A stretch of DNA of 64,000 nt, taken from positions 5,229,001 to 5,293,000 of the forward strand of contig NZ_JAAMNH020000001.1 of NCBI RefSeq assembly GCF_011065935.2. The letters are read 5' to 3'. Shown here one piece after another: positions 52,988 to 62,643 of this stretch. The notes under the pieces were generated by a model. It ran no database searches, had not been told where the DNA came from, and saw nothing but the letters and a program-made list of their open reading frames with translations. Source of the stretch: Clostridium estertheticum. Lineage in GTDB: Bacteria > Bacillota > Clostridia > Clostridiales > Clostridiaceae. Both the position numbers and the translations under genes were made by a program. The stretch's first letter is position 1, and every line of letters begins with the position of its first letter.

Positions 52988-54064
52988 TTATAATTTATCT
53001 ACTGTAAAGTCCTTTAAATCTAATTTCCATTTACCTATAATATCAGTTTCTGTACTAGTAACATTTGATTTAGGTATTACTTCATAAATCAAGCTATCCT
53101 CACCAAAAGAAGAAAATACTATCTGAACTTTTTCTATTGGATAATCTTTTTCAAAATTAACAGGAATCACCTCTCCATTGTCTACTTTATATACTCTTAT
53201 ATATTTTCCCATGTTTTCTTTAATATATTGTACAAGCAGAAACTTTTCATCTAGGGAAAAGGTCATAAACTCCACTTTGCAATCGAGCAGCAAATCTAAA
53301 GAGATTAACTCCTTTCCAATTGGTTTCTCCTTAGCTATTACATCAGACCCTCCACCTTGCGAAGTCTGGCTACCTGGTTTTCCAGCATCACCCTGAACTG
53401 CTAGTGACTCATCAATACTTACAATACCAATAAAGGAATTTTTATCATAGGTGCTAACTGCAAGTTTATCGCCCTCATAACTAAAATTTATTGGACTGAA
53501 TTCTTTTAAGGGCACTATTACCTTATACAACTGTGCTCCATCATCCCGTGAATATACATATTTAGGGAAACCCGCTACATCAATAATTAAATTTGTTTTT
53601 ACATTTTTTTTATCTCGAAATCTAATACCATTCCCTTCAACAAAGGCTTCCTTTTGTGGTGCACTATTAACTTCACTTATTCTATATTCTGCACCATCCT
53701 TAACAATTTTAATAGAATATTCATCAAGGCAACTCTGAGCATTAACCATGGATGTTCTTGTAACTCTAACCTTAAAAACTCCGCTTCTGCCAACTTCATT
53801 ACTTTCTATAACTTTATAACCCCTTATCTTCATATCACTAATGGTCATATTGGATGCTTTTTTGTATAGCTCCTTAGTATATAATTTTTTACCATTTTCG
53901 TAATCTTCCTTCATTATAAACTTCATATAATTATCAACTACATTGCCTGCAGTTTTAATTTCAAAAGCATTAACCTTTGGTTTTTCTTCACCCTCTTTTT
54001 TTGCACATCCTGTAAAAGACAAAACATAAAATACTATTAATAAGCAGCTTAAAAATTTTTTCAA
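52988..54064 (-). CDS. Lipoprotein, unknown function
   Basis: 358 residues from the TTG at 54062-54064. The N terminus LKKFLSCLLIVFYVLSFTGC is a lipoprotein signal peptide with lipobox FTGC; a polar linker (KKEGEEKPK) follows. The middle (about 30-150) resembles an NTF2-like/DUF4878-type domain, and the remainder is beta-rich, as in a propeller fragment. AAGGAGAG precedes the TTG; an ATG at 54151 would bury the signal peptide 29 residues in. No informative neighbour. Confidence 0.65.
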   Translation of the reverse strand: MKKFLSCLLIVFYVLSFTGCAKKEGEEKPKVNAFEIKTAGNVVDNYMKFIMKEDYENGKKLYTKELYKKASNMTISDMKIRGYKVIESNEVGRSGVFKVRVTRTSMVNAQSCLDEYSIKIVKDGAEYRISEVNSAPQKEAFVEGNGIRFRDKKNVKTNLIIDVAGFPKYVYSRDDGAQLYKVIVPLKEFSPINFSYEGDKLAVSTYDKNSFIGIVSIDESLAVQGDAGKPGSQTSQGGGSDVIAKEKPIGKELISLDLLLDCKVEFMTFSLDEKFLLVQYIKENMGKYIRVYKVDNGEVIPVNFEKDYPIEKVQIVFSSFGEDSLIYEVIPKSNVTSTETDIIGKWKLDLKDFTVDKL

Positions 54065-54293
54065 TATTTTCACTCTCCTTTTATTCAATTTTGATTTAAT
54101 GATAGAGCCTATAATTGCTTTTATACTTAAGCTTTCCAAAGTTAAATACATTATGCTAATTATAGTTTCCCACTAAATAAAATTTTAATTTATAAAATCA
54201 TTATTTATTATTGCACAATATACATATATTTATAAAGACAAACATCTCATTTGTATACATTTAACAATTTAATAATTTTATGGGGGAGATATT

Positions 54294-55367
54294 TTGAAAA
54301 AAAACATCGGTTCAATATTTCAAACTGCGGCAGTGTTTGTAGGTACCATAGTTGGTGCAGGACTTGCTTCTGGCCAGGAAATAACTCAATTTTTTAGTAC
54401 TTATGGATATAGGAGCTTCTGGGGAATTCTCATATGCGGTTTAATCTATATTGTAATAAGTTCTATAATAATTTCTATTAGTCTAAAACATAAATTAAGC
54501 TCCTATACTGAACTTATAACTCTTGTAAGCCCAGGTTTTTTTGGTGTGATTACAGATGTTTTTACAAGTTTTTTCTTAATTAGTGGTGCTGCCATAATTT
54601 TAGCTGGAAGCGGTGCACTTCTTCATCAATATTTTGGTATTTCTAAATGGATAGGAATTTTGCTTATGTCTATAATTTCTCTATATACACTACTTAAAGA
54701 TACCAAAGGGCTAATAACTATAAACTCCTTTATAGTACCTGCTCTCACAACAATTATTATAACTATATTCGTTTTATATTTAATATTCTACAAAGATATG
54801 GTAAATGTTTCCTATATAAAACAAATTCCTTCTTACAAAATCAATATCATTCCTGCTCAATGGTTTTTTGCAACATTACTCTATGCTGGTTTTAATATGC
54901 TGTGTTGTAGTGGTGTTCTAGTCCCAATAAGTCAGGAAATAAAACATAACCGTATTCTTATTCCTGGAGTTATATTAGGTGCTACAATTTTAACCATTTT
55001 ATGCTATTTGATAAATATAATGCTATTATTAAATATACCTCAAATTTTCAAATATGAGATTCCACTGCTATATATAACAAACCGTTTTGGTATGTTAATG
55101 CAAATCCTTCTACTTTGCGTAATTTGGTTTGAAATGTTTTCTACTGAAGTTTCTGATATATATAGTGTAGGCAAAACTCTGGAAAAAAAATTTAATATTC
55201 CTTATAAAAAAGCAGTGTTTTTAATACTTATTATAGCTTTGCCTATTTCTCAAGTTGGCTTTAAAAATTTAATCAAGGTTCTTTATCCTGGTTTCGGGGC
55301 CATAAGTCTTATTTTTTTAGTTCAATGTATTATATTTTATAGGAAAACCACTAAAAAACAGAATTGA
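54294..55367 (+). CDS. YkvI-family membrane transporter
   Basis: 357 residues with about ten membrane helices. The N-terminal QTAAVFVGTIVGAGLASGQE and later FNMLCCSGVLVPISQEIKH are family marks. YkvI proteins belong to the APC superfamily and are presumed amino acid or organic cation transporters; no member is well studied. Start is TTG at 54294 behind GGGGGAGATATT. It is followed after 79 bp by a radical SAM gene on the same strand. Confidence 0.82.
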   Translation: MKKNIGSIFQTAAVFVGTIVGAGLASGQEITQFFSTYGYRSFWGILICGLIYIVISSIIISISLKHKLSSYTELITLVSPGFFGVITDVFTSFFLISGAAIILAGSGALLHQYFGISKWIGILLMSIISLYTLLKDTKGLITINSFIVPALTTIIITIFVLYLIFYKDMVNVSYIKQIPSYKINIIPAQWFFATLLYAGFNMLCCSGVLVPISQEIKHNRILIPGVILGATILTILCYLINIMLLLNIPQIFKYEIPLLYITNRFGMLMQILLLCVIWFEMFSTEVSDIYSVGKTLEKKFNIPYKKAVFLILIIALPISQVGFKNLIKVLYPGFGAISLIFLVQCIIFYRKTTKKQN

Positions 55368-55446
55368 CATTATATATATCCAATTGTACAATTCTTATAT
55401 ATTCTAAGATGTATGAGAATCGAGATTATAAATCAAGGAGATTAAA

Positions 55447-56385
55447 ATGATTAATAGAGGTACAGAAGAATTAAATAATTTATCTTTTTTAGACATGCTA
55501 GAAAAATGCAATTTATGTCCTAGGAAATGTTCCGTTAATAGATTAGATGGAGAATTAGGCCTCTGCAGTGCTTCTGAGGATGTAAAAATAGCTAAAGTTA
55601 GTTTGCATCAATGGGAAGAACCTTGTATCTCAGGAACAATGGGTTCTGGCACTATATTTTTCTCCAATTGTAACCTAAAATGTGTATTTTGTCAGAATCA
55701 TACCATAAGTGAGGAAGGTACCGGGAAAGCAGTATCTATAGAACAACTTAGTGAAATCTTTTTAGAGCAGCAAATGCGAGGTGCCCACAATATAAATTTA
55801 GTTACTCCAACTCATTATGTGCCACAGATAATAGAAGCACTAAAAATTGCTAAAAGTAGGGGCCTAAACATTCCTATTCTCTATAATTCAAATGCATATG
55901 AAAGTATGGATACAATTAAAGCCTTAAGTGGTTTTATTGATGTTTATTTACCAGACTTAAAATATTATAGTGATAAATATGCAATTAAGTATTCAAATGC
56001 TCCTAATTATTTTAATACAGCTTCCCAAGTTATTACTGAAATGGTTTCCCAAGTAGGAAAAGCTAAATTTGATGATGCAGGGCTAATTCAAAAGGGAGTA
56101 ATAATTAGACACCTAATGCTCCCAGGCTTATTATTTGATTCTAAAAAAGTAATAGATTTTATACATTCATCCTTTAGTGATTCAGTTTATATTAGCTTAA
56201 TGAATCAATATACCCCTATGCATAAGGTAGCTAAATATCCTGAAATAAACAAACCCTTAAACCCTAATCATTATGATGCTCTAATTGACTACTGCTTAAC
56301 CCTAGGTGTCACCAAATGCTTTATTCAAGAAAGTGGAACTTGCTCTAAAGATTTTGTACCTGACTTTGACTTAAGCCAAATATAA
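55447..56385 (+). CDS. Radical SAM protein, PflA-like (COG1313)
   Basis: 312 residues. An N-terminal cysteine motif CNLCPRKCSVNR precedes the radical SAM triad CNLKCVFC. VTPTHYVPQI, YNSNAYES and VYLPDLKY are conserved in the group often labelled 'pyruvate formate-lyase activating enzyme-like'. No glycyl radical enzyme gene is nearby, so a real PflA role is doubtful. ATG start after AAGGAGATTAAA. Confidence 0.88.
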   Translation: MINRGTEELNNLSFLDMLEKCNLCPRKCSVNRLDGELGLCSASEDVKIAKVSLHQWEEPCISGTMGSGTIFFSNCNLKCVFCQNHTISEEGTGKAVSIEQLSEIFLEQQMRGAHNINLVTPTHYVPQIIEALKIAKSRGLNIPILYNSNAYESMDTIKALSGFIDVYLPDLKYYSDKYAIKYSNAPNYFNTASQVITEMVSQVGKAKFDDAGLIQKGVIIRHLMLPGLLFDSKKVIDFIHSSFSDSVYISLMNQYTPMHKVAKYPEINKPLNPNHYDALIDYCLTLGVTKCFIQESGTCSKDFVPDFDLSQI

Positions 56386-56416
56386 GACCTCTTTTTTTCA
56401 AAAAGAAATTAACAAT

Positions 56417-56453
56417 AAAAGGTTTCCATGATTTTTAATCATGGAAACCTTTT
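56417..56453. terminator. Bidirectional terminator
   Basis: Perfect 17-bp stem AAAAGGTTTCCATGATT and its complement around a TTT loop, between convergent genes. Confidence 0.85.
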
Positions 56454-56462
56454 AGGATATAA

Positions 56463-57128
56463 TCATTCTATATACTGAATGCTTTGGTTTTTGCTAAAAT
56501 TAAATTTGAAATTTTTAAAAGAAAAGTACAATACAAAAGCGAATATTATACCTGCTGCCACATCAGCAAAATAATGTTGCTTTATAAACATAGTAGACAA
56601 AATTATGGAAACGGATATAAAAATACAAATTATTTTTGTGGATTTATAAACCTTATCCGATTCAAAAGTATACAAAGCTATTAACACAGAATCTAAAACA
56701 TGAATGCTTGGAAAACAGTTATAGGGATTATCCGCCGCATACAAATTCAAAACCATATTACTGAAGAAATCGGTTCCCTCTATCATAGGTCTTGGAACAT
56801 ATGTTGGATAAAAATAATATATTAAATAACATGTAATCATACCTATATTTAAAGTTATAAGTAGTTTTAAATACCTTTCTTTATCTAGTATACATAAAAC
56901 AACAGAAAAAATCGCCATAAATATATACCAAGATACATAGGGTAATATAAAATATTTATTAAAAGGTATGAATTTGTCCACAAAGGTAAGCACAGAGTTA
57001 GTGTCCCCTTTGAATTGATTTAATATTGGATATGACACACTTATAAGTAGTACGCTAAGTCCCCATAATCCCCTTTTGATAATATCCTTCCATTCAGTTG
57101 CCCCGACCCGCTTTTCTAATTGCTCCAT
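56463..57128 (-). CDS. PAP2-superfamily membrane protein
   Basis: 221 residues with five or six helices. Motifs are divergent but readable: NCFPSIHVLDSVLIALY (PSxH) and FIKQHYFADVAAGI (HxxxD). It resembles the PAP2/inositol-phosphorylceramide-synthase-like group, possibly a lipid phosphatase. Start ATG at 57128 after GGAGGGACCCAA. It is 30 bp downstream of the H-NOX chemoreceptor and probably on the same transcript. Confidence 0.8.
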   Translation of the reverse strand: MEQLEKRVGATEWKDIIKRGLWGLSVLLISVSYPILNQFKGDTNSVLTFVDKFIPFNKYFILPYVSWYIFMAIFSVVLCILDKERYLKLLITLNIGMITCYLIYYFYPTYVPRPMIEGTDFFSNMVLNLYAADNPYNCFPSIHVLDSVLIALYTFESDKVYKSTKIICIFISVSIILSTMFIKQHYFADVAAGIIFAFVLYFSFKNFKFNFSKNQSIQYIE

Positions 57129-57158
57129 TTGGGTCCCTCCTAACCACCGTAATAAAAG

Positions 57159-58958
57159 TTATATTTTATATTTTTTTAATTCATCTTTAAAGGAGCTTGT
57201 TATCTTTTTAAAGTCATATATGCTGTCAATAAGCTTCTTTATTTCATTAGTATAACTTCCAACACTTGCACTTACTTCTTCTGAAGATGCAGAATTTTCT
57301 TCCGCAATTGCAGCTAGCGACTCTATTGTTTCATATATATTTGCAATGGATTTTGCTTCTCTGTCTAAATCATTTATAGTATTTATCATTGCTTCTGAAA
57401 CTGTTCTGACAGACATTGTAGCCCCGTAACTTATATCTCTTACTTCTTCTAGCCCCTTAGTTTCGTTTTGCAGAATATCATACTGACTACCAATTTTATT
57501 AACAAGTATATTTATATCCTTAACAAATTCTATTAAATTGCTATTAATTTCTTCTACGGCACTCTTAGACTGTTCCGCTAACTTTCTAACCTCATCTGCA
57601 ACTACAGCAAAACCTCTTCCTTGTTCACCTGCACGGGCAGCCTCTATAGATGCATTTAAAGCAAGTAGATTTGTTTGCTCCGCTATTTGAGAAACAATTG
57701 AAACTATATTTGTTATGTCATGAGCCTTGGTTTCTAGTCTAATACCATTATCCTTAACCTCTTGAAATTTTTCTAGTGTTCCAAGTATATTTTTACTTGT
57801 ACTATCAACACTTTCATAGCTATTATTGATCTTTACAATAGCTTTTTCTAATTCATCTTTGTTATCATTTTCATTTTTAACAATGTCCTTCAGTGATCTA
57901 ATATTGTCATTTAAGATTAAAACAGCATTTTCAGTATTCTCTGCTTGGCTGCAAGAAGTGTTAGCCATTTGATCAACCACTCCAGATATATCTTCAGAGG
58001 TACTATTCATACTAGTAGAAATTTTATTTATATTTTCAGCAAAGGTATCCATCTCATCAGTTACACCTTTAAACTCAACAAAATCTGTTCTAAATCCTTT
58101 TTTATATTCTTTAAGTTTTTTATATAGCTCTTCGTATTCATCTCCAGTGACTATATCTCCATCTTCAACGTAATTATTGCTATTAATTTGATCTATAGTC
58201 TGTGAAATTAGCTTTGCAGGTCTTCCCATTATAAATGAGGCAAGGCTTGAAGTAGCTCCAGAAATTACAGCAAGTGCTAATACCTTTACCATATTATCTA
58301 TTCCCACTATTGGCATAGATACCAGTAAGGATATAATAAAAGTAAATGCCCCTACCTTTCCAGGTATATTCTTAATAAATCCTAAAGATAACATTTTATT
58401 AATTTTATATGTTTTCTTATAATAAATATCCTTTTCAAAGGTAAGTTTTAAACTTAAACTATCTGATGTTTTTTCTAATTGTTCAATTTCAATTTTCTCA
58501 TTAAAGTACTCACAAGTTCCATCTAAAAGCCCTAGAAAATAATCAAACATTGCTCTTTTAGAGTTATAAGTAAAGATAGCCTGGCGACTTGAAATAGGTG
58601 TTATACCTACTAGTGGTGGTTTAGCTCCAGCAAATTTTTTAGTCATAACCACGTGTATATCAAATAGCGATTTTAAAAATGAATATACATTTTCAGTGTC
58701 AAAAAATGCAGGAAAGTCTCTATGAAAAGCTATTAGATTATCTTTTCCTATGATTCCCCACAATTTATCAATGGGTATATTTTGTTTTTTTGATATATTA
58801 CCTATTACATTTTTAACTTGTCCATCATCTACGTTCTCCACTGGTGAAAATATTTTATTAGAATTCCACCCCACAGATTCCATAGCACTATCAACTACAC
58901 TCTCACCGTAAATTTTTCTACAAGTTTTCATCCAAGTGGCTACTACTGTTCCTTTCAT
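57159..58958 (-). CDS. H-NOX domain methyl-accepting chemotaxis protein (gas sensor)
   Basis: 599 residues. Residues 1-185 are a heme-binding H-NOX domain: proximal heme ligand His102 (FDIHVVMTKK), Pro115, and the propionate-binding YxSxR at Tyr131, Ser133 and Arg135. Distal residues Trp9, Asn74 and Tyr140 match those that stabilise O2 in the Caldanaerobacter (T. tengcongensis) H-NOX. Two membrane helices follow (about 198-245), then a HAMP-like part and a chemoreceptor signalling domain with the conserved tip EAARAGEQGRGFAVVADEVR. The protein should couple O2 or NO binding to CheA, driving avoidance of oxygen. ATG start at 58958, with GGGGGATTAGTTTT upstream. Confidence 0.94.
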   Translation of the reverse strand: MKGTVVATWMKTCRKIYGESVVDSAMESVGWNSNKIFSPVENVDDGQVKNVIGNISKKQNIPIDKLWGIIGKDNLIAFHRDFPAFFDTENVYSFLKSLFDIHVVMTKKFAGAKPPLVGITPISSRQAIFTYNSKRAMFDYFLGLLDGTCEYFNEKIEIEQLEKTSDSLSLKLTFEKDIYYKKTYKINKMLSLGFIKNIPGKVGAFTFIISLLVSMPIVGIDNMVKVLALAVISGATSSLASFIMGRPAKLISQTIDQINSNNYVEDGDIVTGDEYEELYKKLKEYKKGFRTDFVEFKGVTDEMDTFAENINKISTSMNSTSEDISGVVDQMANTSCSQAENTENAVLILNDNIRSLKDIVKNENDNKDELEKAIVKINNSYESVDSTSKNILGTLEKFQEVKDNGIRLETKAHDITNIVSIVSQIAEQTNLLALNASIEAARAGEQGRGFAVVADEVRKLAEQSKSAVEEINSNLIEFVKDINILVNKIGSQYDILQNETKGLEEVRDISYGATMSVRTVSEAMINTINDLDREAKSIANIYETIESLAAIAEENSASSEEVSASVGSYTNEIKKLIDSIYDFKKITSSFKDELKKYKI

Positions 58959-59145
58959 AAAACTAATCCCCCTATTTTATCTATTGTTTATTTTTTGTTA
59001 TCTAAATTATTAAGTGACTCTTCTCTTTAATATTCCACTAAACTCTTTTCTTTAATATATATTATAACCTAATGATAGTAATTTGTTAATAACATCTATC
59101 ATTTGTTTATGAATTTTCATTTTATTTTCTCATGAATACTGTTAA

Positions 59146-59811
59146 CTATACCTTAAACTCTACCCTATCTAGTCTTGCAATTACTTTAACGTCCGTATGC
59201 TTAACTGTATCAGTTCTTACAGTACCTCTATTGCTTATTAACAATATTTTATTGCCATCCAATTTTTTTATTTGTCTTAATACTCTTTCTCCATTGTAAT
59301 CTACAAGTGAGATGGAATTGTTTTCTATTTCATGTGTCAAATGAGCAAAGGCAATATCCCCTGTGCAAATTCTAAACCCAAGCATATCATCATTCTCTAT
59401 TTCTAAAAACAGTACTTTGTCTTGAGCATGACCTTCTACTTTGTTTGATATTATGGGCATTTGTCTTATGCCTATAGCTTTTGCTAAATCATATTTATAA
59501 ATAGCAACATTTTTTAAAACTGAACTAAAGGCATCATTCCAGACCTCTTGTACTTTTTCCACGCTAGGTCTTTCAAATTTAGGTTTTCTTTCCTCTACAT
59601 ATTCATCAGCTTGGAAGGATACAGAGGTATCTTCTATTTCTTCCCCTAGGATTTTTGATATTTTTTCTAGAAATTTTTCATTTATAACTTTTTTACCCAT
59701 TTCTACTTCGTTTATAAAACTTTCAGAAACTCCGATTTTCTTACCTAATTGTTTTTGACTTATTGCTTTTGATTCTCTTACCGCTTTAATCTTATCTCCT
59801 ACTCTGCTCAT
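59146..59811 (-). CDS. XRE-family regulator with LexA-like C-terminal domain lacking catalytic residues
   Basis: 221 residues. N-terminal Cro/CI helix-turn-helix (about 1-60; SQKQLGKKIGVSESFINEVE), a linker, and a C-terminal S24/LexA-like beta domain (about 125-221; FLEIENDDMLGFRICTGDIA, then NGERVLRQIKK). At the place of the LexA active serine (GxSM) stands DDM, and the catalytic lysine of TVKRxx is replaced by leucine, so self-cleavage is unlikely. Start ATG at 59811 after AAGGCGGAGAACT; an upstream open extension lacks a site. Confidence 0.85.
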   Translation of the reverse strand: MSRVGDKIKAVRESKAISQKQLGKKIGVSESFINEVEMGKKVINEKFLEKISKILGEEIEDTSVSFQADEYVEERKPKFERPSVEKVQEVWNDAFSSVLKNVAIYKYDLAKAIGIRQMPIISNKVEGHAQDKVLFLEIENDDMLGFRICTGDIAFAHLTHEIENNSISLVDYNGERVLRQIKKLDGNKILLISNRGTVRTDTVKHTDVKVIARLDRVEFKV

Positions 59812-59976
59812 AGTTCTCCGCCTTTCCAATTGAATAATTATTTTTAAAGCATTTCTAAATATTTGAGGCATCTAAAAATTGACACCATTTTCATTCCATA
59901 TGAAACCCTTTATTACATTTTAGCACAAAATATAAATCTTCTACGTATAGCAGAAGATTTACATTTTCATACCATT

Positions 59977-60351
59977 TTACATTTTTCTATAAGCTTCTCT
60001 TTCTTCCATTAGGTGCTGCAAGAGAAAACTAACAGTCCAGTCTATAGATGTTGGTGTTACAGCGGCTAATATAGTGTCCGCGCTTTTAATTTCCTTTATA
60101 CTATCAATTAGAGCATATAGTTCCTTATCCTTATAATTGTTAAATAAAAGTAATTTTTCATGGGGTAATTCAATATTGTTTTCCTTAGCATCTATGCTAC
60201 ACAATATTTCTTTAATTGTAAGTTGCCCCATGTTTTTCTCAATCACTTTGCAAGGTAATATATCTTGTTTTGATAGTATACTATTAAGTTTTTCTTTTTC
60301 CGTGTCAGTTAGTCCATACGCAAGGATAAGTCTTTCATTAATAAGCTTCAT
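59977..60351 (-). CDS. DUF3783 domain protein
   Basis: 124 residues ending in a DUF3783-like segment (about 60-115: LPHEKLLLFNNYKDKELYAL, then AAVTPTSIDWTVSFLLQHL). The family is small, soluble and of unknown function, frequent in clostridia. ATG start after GGGGGAAGATAGT. Neighbours give no hint. Confidence 0.78.
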   Translation of the reverse strand: MKLINERLILAYGLTDTEKEKLNSILSKQDILPCKVIEKNMGQLTIKEILCSIDAKENNIELPHEKLLLFNNYKDKELYALIDSIKEIKSADTILAAVTPTSIDWTVSFLLQHLMEEREAYRKM

Positions 60352-60405
60352 ACTATCTTCCCCCTACACTTTAATATTTTTTAGAATCTGGCGTCTATGC
60401 TTTTA

Positions 60406-60921
60406 TTACATTTTTTGTGGTTCGCTGTACTCCACGTCAAATGTTTCAACGCTCATGCTTTTTATTTTTTGCTCTTGCTTTGGTTTATCTCTAAAATCTC
60501 TTTCTACCTTAGCTATTTCTAAAGCATGTTCCATACCCTCTATTACTTTACCAAAGCCTGCATAACTTCCATCTAAATGAGGAGAATTAGCTACCATAAG
60601 AAAAAACTGGCTTCCTGCTGAATCTGAATCATTAGATCTAGCCATTGATAAAACACCAGTTGAATGTTTTAAATCATTTTTAAATTTATTAGAAGAAAAC
60701 TCGCCTTTTATTGAATATCCTGGTCCGCCAACTCCCGTTCCCTCAGGGCATCCACCTTGAATCATAAAGCCTGGAATTACTCTGTGAAAACTAATTCCAT
60801 TGTAAAATCCCTTGTTTATAAGACTAATAAAATTATTTACTGTGTTCGGTGCAACCTCTGGGTACAATTCTGCCTTTATAATATTACCATTTTCCATATT
60901 AATTGTTACTATTGGATTCAT
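60406..60921 (-). CDS. Cyclophilin-type peptidyl-prolyl cis-trans isomerase
   Basis: 171 residues of cytoplasmic cyclophilin. Catalytic and binding segments are FHRVIPGFMIQGG, GVLSMARSNDSDSAGSQFF and the loop HLDGSYAGFGKVIEGM. It speeds proline isomerisation in folding. No signal peptide. ATG start at 60921 with AAAGGAGAGATAA. The long C-terminal tail (from about residue 145) includes a variable KPKQEQKIK segment. Confidence 0.94.
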   Translation of the reverse strand: MNPIVTINMENGNIIKAELYPEVAPNTVNNFISLINKGFYNGISFHRVIPGFMIQGGCPEGTGVGGPGYSIKGEFSSNKFKNDLKHSTGVLSMARSNDSDSAGSQFFLMVANSPHLDGSYAGFGKVIEGMEHALEIAKVERDFRDKPKQEQKIKSMSVETFDVEYSEPQKM

Positions 60922-61010
60922 ATATTTATCTCTCCTTTTGTTATGTATTCATTATAAATTATATCACATTTTATATTATTTACTATTTTTTATATATTAA
61001 GCATCTAAAA

Positions 61011-61040
61011 AAAATAACTAGCATGCCACCTAGTCATTTT
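61011..61040 (-). terminator. Terminator after 61066-61506 gene
   Basis: 11-bp stem AAAATAACTAG/CTAGTCATTTT, one pair of which is a wobble on the minus-strand RNA, followed there by eight T. Confidence 0.75.
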
Positions 61041-61065
61041 TTTTGATGCCACAACTAATAATTGA

Positions 61066-61506
61066 CTAAATTACTTGTTGACCTAGGCTTATTTGTAAAA
61101 TCATTTTTTCTTGAGGTTCCTCAAGTTTTATATGGATATTTCCTCCTGGAAGTATTATTAAAAAATGTTCCTCCAGCATATCTATCTCTCTATTTTTATC
61201 AATATTAACTATATCTATTTCTAAGTTCCCCTGTGTTTCCGCTCTATCATATTCATATCCAACATTTAAACTGCCAAATCTAGTTATATCTTGTAACTGT
61301 TTATCCTCGCTTGCAATTATTAAATGTGCAATATTTTTATTTTCTTCAGATTTACATACTAGATGATTTATAACACATAAACAATTACTTTGCACTGGAT
61401 TATTTATTATTATACAATTGATTTTTTTACTTTCCTCAATTCTCATGTTAAATATATCATGCCCTATGTGATGTTCATTGTTTTTTTCTAATTTGAATAC
61501 TTTCAT
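61066..61506 (-). CDS. Hypothetical protein, unknown
   Basis: 146 residues, soluble, probably all-beta (ISL, VNID, FLIILPGGNIHIKLEEP at the end). ATG at 61506 follows AAGGTGATGAGGTA. No motif known to me. Located between a cyclophilin gene and murI and bounded by its own terminator. Confidence 0.55.
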   Translation of the reverse strand: MKVFKLEKNNEHHIGHDIFNMRIEESKKINCIIINNPVQSNCLCVINHLVCKSEENKNIAHLIIASEDKQLQDITRFGSLNVGYEYDRAETQGNLEIDIVNIDKNREIDMLEEHFLIILPGGNIHIKLEEPQEKMILQISLGQQVI

Positions 61507-61688
61507 TACCTCATCACCTTATTTCTGTTGTTTTGTTTATATAAGCAAAAATAAACAAATAACAAGTCGGTATGCTAGTATAGATTGACTTGTTATTTAT
61601 TTTTATGTGCCTAATTTAGTGTATTCGCCTAGTGGTGATGTTGCTATAATTAATTTAAAGTTAAATGCAAAAACATCTAAAATAATAT

Positions 61689-62480
61689 TTAAATTTTTAA
61701 TAATTTGTAACTTAAATCTATCATGTTACTATTCGCAGAAGAACTGCTATTTATAGAGGAACTGTATATAGTTACAATACCCTTTGTTTTCTTTTCATTT
61801 AAAAGATTATTGCGAGTAAGCTGCCTTTTCAGTTGATTTACCGTACCCACACTTCCATCAATTATAATCGTTTTTTCTCCAACAATTTTAACTAGTTCAT
61901 TTTTTATAAATGGATAATGAGTACATCCGAGTACTATAGATGCAACATCTAGATGCATAAACTCCTTTAACTTATCTCTTAAATAACCTTGAATTTGATC
62001 TCCCTCTACAATACCATTTTCTATGAGTTCAACTAGGCCCGCACAGGGGAGAGATATCATGTTTACTTCTTTTTTGTATTGCTCCATTAAATTACTGAAC
62101 TTCTTTTCAGCAAGTGTCATCGGAGTCGCCATAATAATTATACTTTTACCCCTACTTATTTCCACAGCAGGCTTTAGTGCTGGCTCTATACCAATTATAG
62201 GTATGTCCTTATATCTCTCACGAAGATCATCTATAGCTGCACTAGTTGCAGTATTACAAGCAATTACTACTACTTTTACCCCTTTATCCAAAAGAAAATC
62301 TACTGCATTAAAAGTTAATTTTTTAACTTCATTTACATCTTTAGTTCCATAAGGCGCATTTATTGAATCTCCGAAATACACAAAATCTTCATTGGGCAGT
62401 ATTTTTAAAGATTCCTTTAATACACTTATGCCACCAACTCCTGAGTCAAAAAATCCTATTGGTCTTTCTTTATTATTCAC
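61689..62480 (-). CDS. murI: Glutamate racemase
   Basis: 263 residues. Supplies D-glutamate for peptidoglycan. The two catalytic cysteines lie in VIACNTATSAA and IVLGCTHYPF; PIGFFDSGVGGISVLKE and YFGDSINAPYG are further marks. The start is GTG at 62478-62480 behind GGCGGTGATAAT. The C terminus carries an added Ser/Asn-rich stretch (SSSINSSSSANSN) not seen in most relatives, which is probably a harmless tail. Confidence 0.96.
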   Translation of the reverse strand: MNNKERPIGFFDSGVGGISVLKESLKILPNEDFVYFGDSINAPYGTKDVNEVKKLTFNAVDFLLDKGVKVVVIACNTATSAAIDDLRERYKDIPIIGIEPALKPAVEISRGKSIIIMATPMTLAEKKFSNLMEQYKKEVNMISLPCAGLVELIENGIVEGDQIQGYLRDKLKEFMHLDVASIVLGCTHYPFIKNELVKIVGEKTIIIDGSVGTVNQLKRQLTRNNLLNEKKTKGIVTIYSSSINSSSSANSNMIDLSYKLLKI

Positions 62481-62643
62481 ATTATCACCGCCATATTAAG
62501 ATTATAATTCTACATTTATTTTATAAAATGAAAGCTATACATTATCATAACCACATTTTTTAGTCACACATACACATTGTATTAAATAATATATTATTAA
62601 GTCTATCCATTTAGTTAAATAATAACATAAAGGAGGAAACATT

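Noticed and set aside
55447..56385. Pyruvate formate-lyase activating enzyme
   Set aside because: Only the radical SAM core is shared; the extra N-terminal cysteines and lack of a glycyl radical enzyme nearby argue against that specific function.
60137..60565. 142-codon plus-strand frame spanning the DUF3783 and cyclophilin genes
   Set aside because: It runs antisense through two real genes and their intergenic gap, low-complexity Ser/Leu composition, no start signal.
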